Part shown: positions 61,800 to 64,000 of the stretch, one piece after another
Layout: each line of letters starts with the position of its first letter
Numbering within the stretch: the first letter of the stretch is position 1
Source: Cycas panzhihuaensis
Taxonomy: Eukaryota; Cycadophyta
Assembly (NCBI GenBank): GCA_023213395.1
Contig: CM041465.1
Coordinates: 195,989,741 to 196,053,740, forward strand
Length of the DNA stretch: 64,000 nt
Reading direction: 5' to 3'
Notes under the pieces: generated by a model
Database searches by the model: none
Seen by the model: the letters and a program-made list of their open reading frames with translations, nothing else
What the model was told of the DNA's origin: nothing
Translations under genes and position numbers: made by a program

Positions 61800-63020
61800 T
61801 ACGTTGATACCCTTGGTCAATTTGGGATACTGTTTCCCTTTCATGAATCACTCTCTTAGAGGGTCTACCAACCCTTCTATCACTGCTTAGATTAGGGGCT
61901 CTTCTCAAGCTTGTCAATTCCTCCTAAACCCCTTTACCTTTTGTTATCCACCTACGGTCCACACTAGGTGGCCTCTCCGACTCCGCTCTCACAAGCAGGG
62001 CCTCCTTAGCTTGCATCTTACTATAACCTCTATCCTAGCCCTCCTCTTCCATAGCTACCAGCCCTTGTTGCCCTTCCTCATGACCTATGGATCACTCCTT
62101 CTCCTCACCTTCCTCTAAGAGAGAATCCTCCTCTTCCCAATTTATCTCCTTCATCTTCTCAACCTGAGGAGCCTCATCTACCTTGGTCCCCTGGGCATCA
62201 CCTATGTTTACTTCTGCTCTTAGTTTCTCAATAGCATTGCTCGGGCCCACATTCGCGCCTACCCCATCCTTATTTGGGTCTCCTTCACAGTTCAACAGGA
62301 GGTACCCCAGGCACCTACATCTAGAACATTTGAAGTTATCCAGTTCATAAACCAATTTCTGGTCAATCTTCCACCCCTCCATTTCCACACTAACTTCTTC
62401 CGGGAGATTTTGTCAAGTCTTACTAGGATATAGAACCTAGTATTTATCAATTGAGTTCTATGATTTGTTGTTGAGTCTGTCACTAATAGTGGCCTTATTA
62501 CTCTAGCCACCCCTTTTACTACTTCCAAGTTCCAAAACTACAGGGGTAACCTTGGCATCTAGACCCAGATCAAAGTTTGTTTTACCGTTGGAACTGATAA
62601 GTCAAAGTTTGGATGCCACTTTTCTAAGATAATTACCTTTCTACTAAGCATCCAAGCAGATTTTAGAAGTATGGCAATCATATCTTCTTAATTAGCTAAC
62701 CTAAAAAGGATCCATCCCTTAGGCATAGCCATAATCTCCACTAGATTCTTCGTTTTCCACTTATTCACTGCCCATTTCCTAGTAGTGTTAAGCCCCAGTC
62801 TAGGCCTTGAGAACCTCCTAACCAGGTTGTTTTCCCAACATTTCTTTATCTTCTTGGTTAGATCTTTTGGTACAGGGATTTTTATTCGGTCATCTTGATA
62901 AACTGGGTTTATCTCATACTCCTCTATATTTATATTTCTCAAAACATCAAGGTATGTCCTTCTTGGAGGAGAGGACCGAGTTTGGTTTATTTGGATGATT
63001 TCCTCCCTTAACATAAACAA
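61800..63020 (-). pseudogene. L1 ORF1 (broken)
   Basis: 62688-63020 carries the DUF4283-like RNA-binding domain of plant L1 ORF1 (CWENNLVRRFSRPRLGLNTT, then KWKTKNLVEIMAMPKGWIL). 62092-62388 follows with CSRCRCLGYLLLNC, a zinc knuckle whose His is Tyr, and an acidic tail (EEEDSLLEEGEEKE). The product would bind LINE RNA. Frame changes separate the blocks. Confidence 0.8.
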
Positions 63021-63462
63021 ATCAAATCAAATAATAACAAGAAGTTGTCAGTTTGGAACTCACTTGACACCCATAGATCTTATTCGATACTTTGAGGATC
63101 CCTTCTTGAAAGCTCCTAGTTACCACTACTGTCTAGGTCTTTCTCTACGAGCTAACTTTTCGAATTTGGCTACCCACCATTATTAGCCACTTAAAACACG
63201 TTGAAGCTACCTCATAATGGCTTGCTGGGGGCACCTTCCATACTGCAACAGCTCGCCACTCTCTTGGATAATACCACCAATAGGAAGATGAGGCCTAGAT
63301 TGAGTGCCAACCTTTGTTCATTTCAAACAGACTACCCTTCTAGCATCGCGTCTTGAGGGGGGGACATCTTATTGACTATCTTTGGGGCCTTACCCCACCT
63401 TGAAATCTCTCTCGTTTGCCCCTAGGATGAAGGATCCATGAGAAACCCTAGCTGCTACCACC
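63021..63462 (-). other. L1 5' untranslated region
   Basis: About 440 bp from the predicted 5' end to the first ORF1 codons, GC-richer than the flank, without a clear promoter motif. Confidence 0.5.
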
Positions 63463-63471
63463 ATATATGTG

Positions 63472-64000
63472 CTCCTTATGGTAATCTACTATATGTGTAA
63501 TCATTCTTGATCGAAAGGATTTAATCAACAATTGCTCTATCATTATACTTTTCACATGTAATATAAACTCTTTCTTTGACATGTTGGCCTCATTTTTAAA
63601 AATGTCTAAGAATCTGTAAATAGTGTGTGTATAAAATCTCATTAACAAATATTTATCTTGGTTGTTATATGAGATTAATTTCATTTAATAACACTTCAAT
63701 TATAGATGCATTTAGCTTTAAAGCTAACTCCAACTTGTCTAAAAATAATTTGCTTGGGCTAAAGAGGGAATTTCCTAATTCTACTGATTTATTCTAAATT
63801 AATTCATCTAGTTTTTTAGACTTATCATCAAATAACTTCTAAGCTATATTTACTAAATTTCTTTGTTCATGAAGAATAAAAGAAAAATCCCAAAATTATG
63901 AGGCTATATATGTAAATGTCTTATTGCACTTCTTTGTAACCTTATAAAAAACTCACAGTGCCTATATAGCTTTATGTATCTTTATTAAGATCACATCCTT
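63472..64000. other. Unassigned AT-rich DNA at window end
   Basis: No recognised coding or repeat feature. Short minus-strand frames (63448-63684) are unsupported. Confidence 0.4.

Larger units (their letters stand above)
57369..63462 (-). mobile_element. L1-type LINE, apparently full length, coding-dead
   Basis: The 3' end is a 13-base T run on the plus strand (57369-57381), the complement of a poly-A tail. Minus-strand order is 5' UTR, ORF1 with RNA-binding domain and zinc knuckle, endonuclease, reverse transcriptase, zf-RVT and RNase H. ATATATGTG occurs at 57360-57368 and 63463-63471, a 9-bp target duplication that makes the 6.09-kb copy full length. Nine AT-rich bases could match by chance, so the 5' boundary is less certain than the 3' one. 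Stops occur in both ORFs. Confidence 0.85.

Overview
This is nuclear DNA from a seed plant with a large, retrotransposon-dominated genome. The evidence is Ty1/copia elements primed by initiator-tRNA-Met, Ty3/gypsy fragments, a plant-type L1 LINE with an RNase H domain, and almost no host genes. A gymnosperm or another very large plant genome would fit, but nothing here fixes the species. Element names (Copia-1 and so on) are local labels.

Layout. 1-310 is a gypsy protease remnant. Copia-1 (311-8214, +) sits in it with 367-bp LTRs and an exact GTGTA target-site duplication (TSD). 8215-10004 is old unassigned DNA. Copia-2 (10005-16971, -) has about 553-bp LTRs and an ACAAT TSD, and landed on the LTR/polypurine-tract junction of an older element. 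16972-19859 is degenerate DNA holding a 5'-truncated LINE (18986-19530) with a long TSD. 19860-21000 is a gypsy integrase/chromodomain remnant (-). 22737-31245 is an old copia (Copia-4, -) split inside its reverse transcriptase by Copia-3 (23793-28946, -). 31250-34870 is Copia-5 (-), truncated. 34900-38250 is a gypsy fragment (+) with an unrecognised duplicated coding block and a 28-bp repeat array probably in its LTR. 38300-42650 is a gag remnant (-) split by a non-autonomous LTR element (39326-42453). 43700-44460 is a gypsy 3' end (+).

45080-46345 is the only candidate host transcription unit: three exon-like blocks on the minus strand with strong GT-AG signals. 46993-57010 holds a gag-only gypsy-like remnant between two long direct repeats; the right repeat carries a 4.28-kb TA-rich microsatellite where the left has about 0.17 kb. 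57369-63462 is an apparently full-length but decayed L1 (-) with a 9-bp TSD.

All pol and gag genes seen are broken by stops or frameshifts. LTR divergences counted by eye suggest successive waves: about 2% for Copia-1 and Copia-2, about 5% for Copia-3, higher for the 39-42 kb element. I found no microbial operon, CRISPR array, tRNA or rRNA. I saw nothing that amounts to a new multi-gene system; the most interesting items are structural: repeat arrays, nested insertions, shared leader palindromes, the duplicated coding block and the spliced unit.
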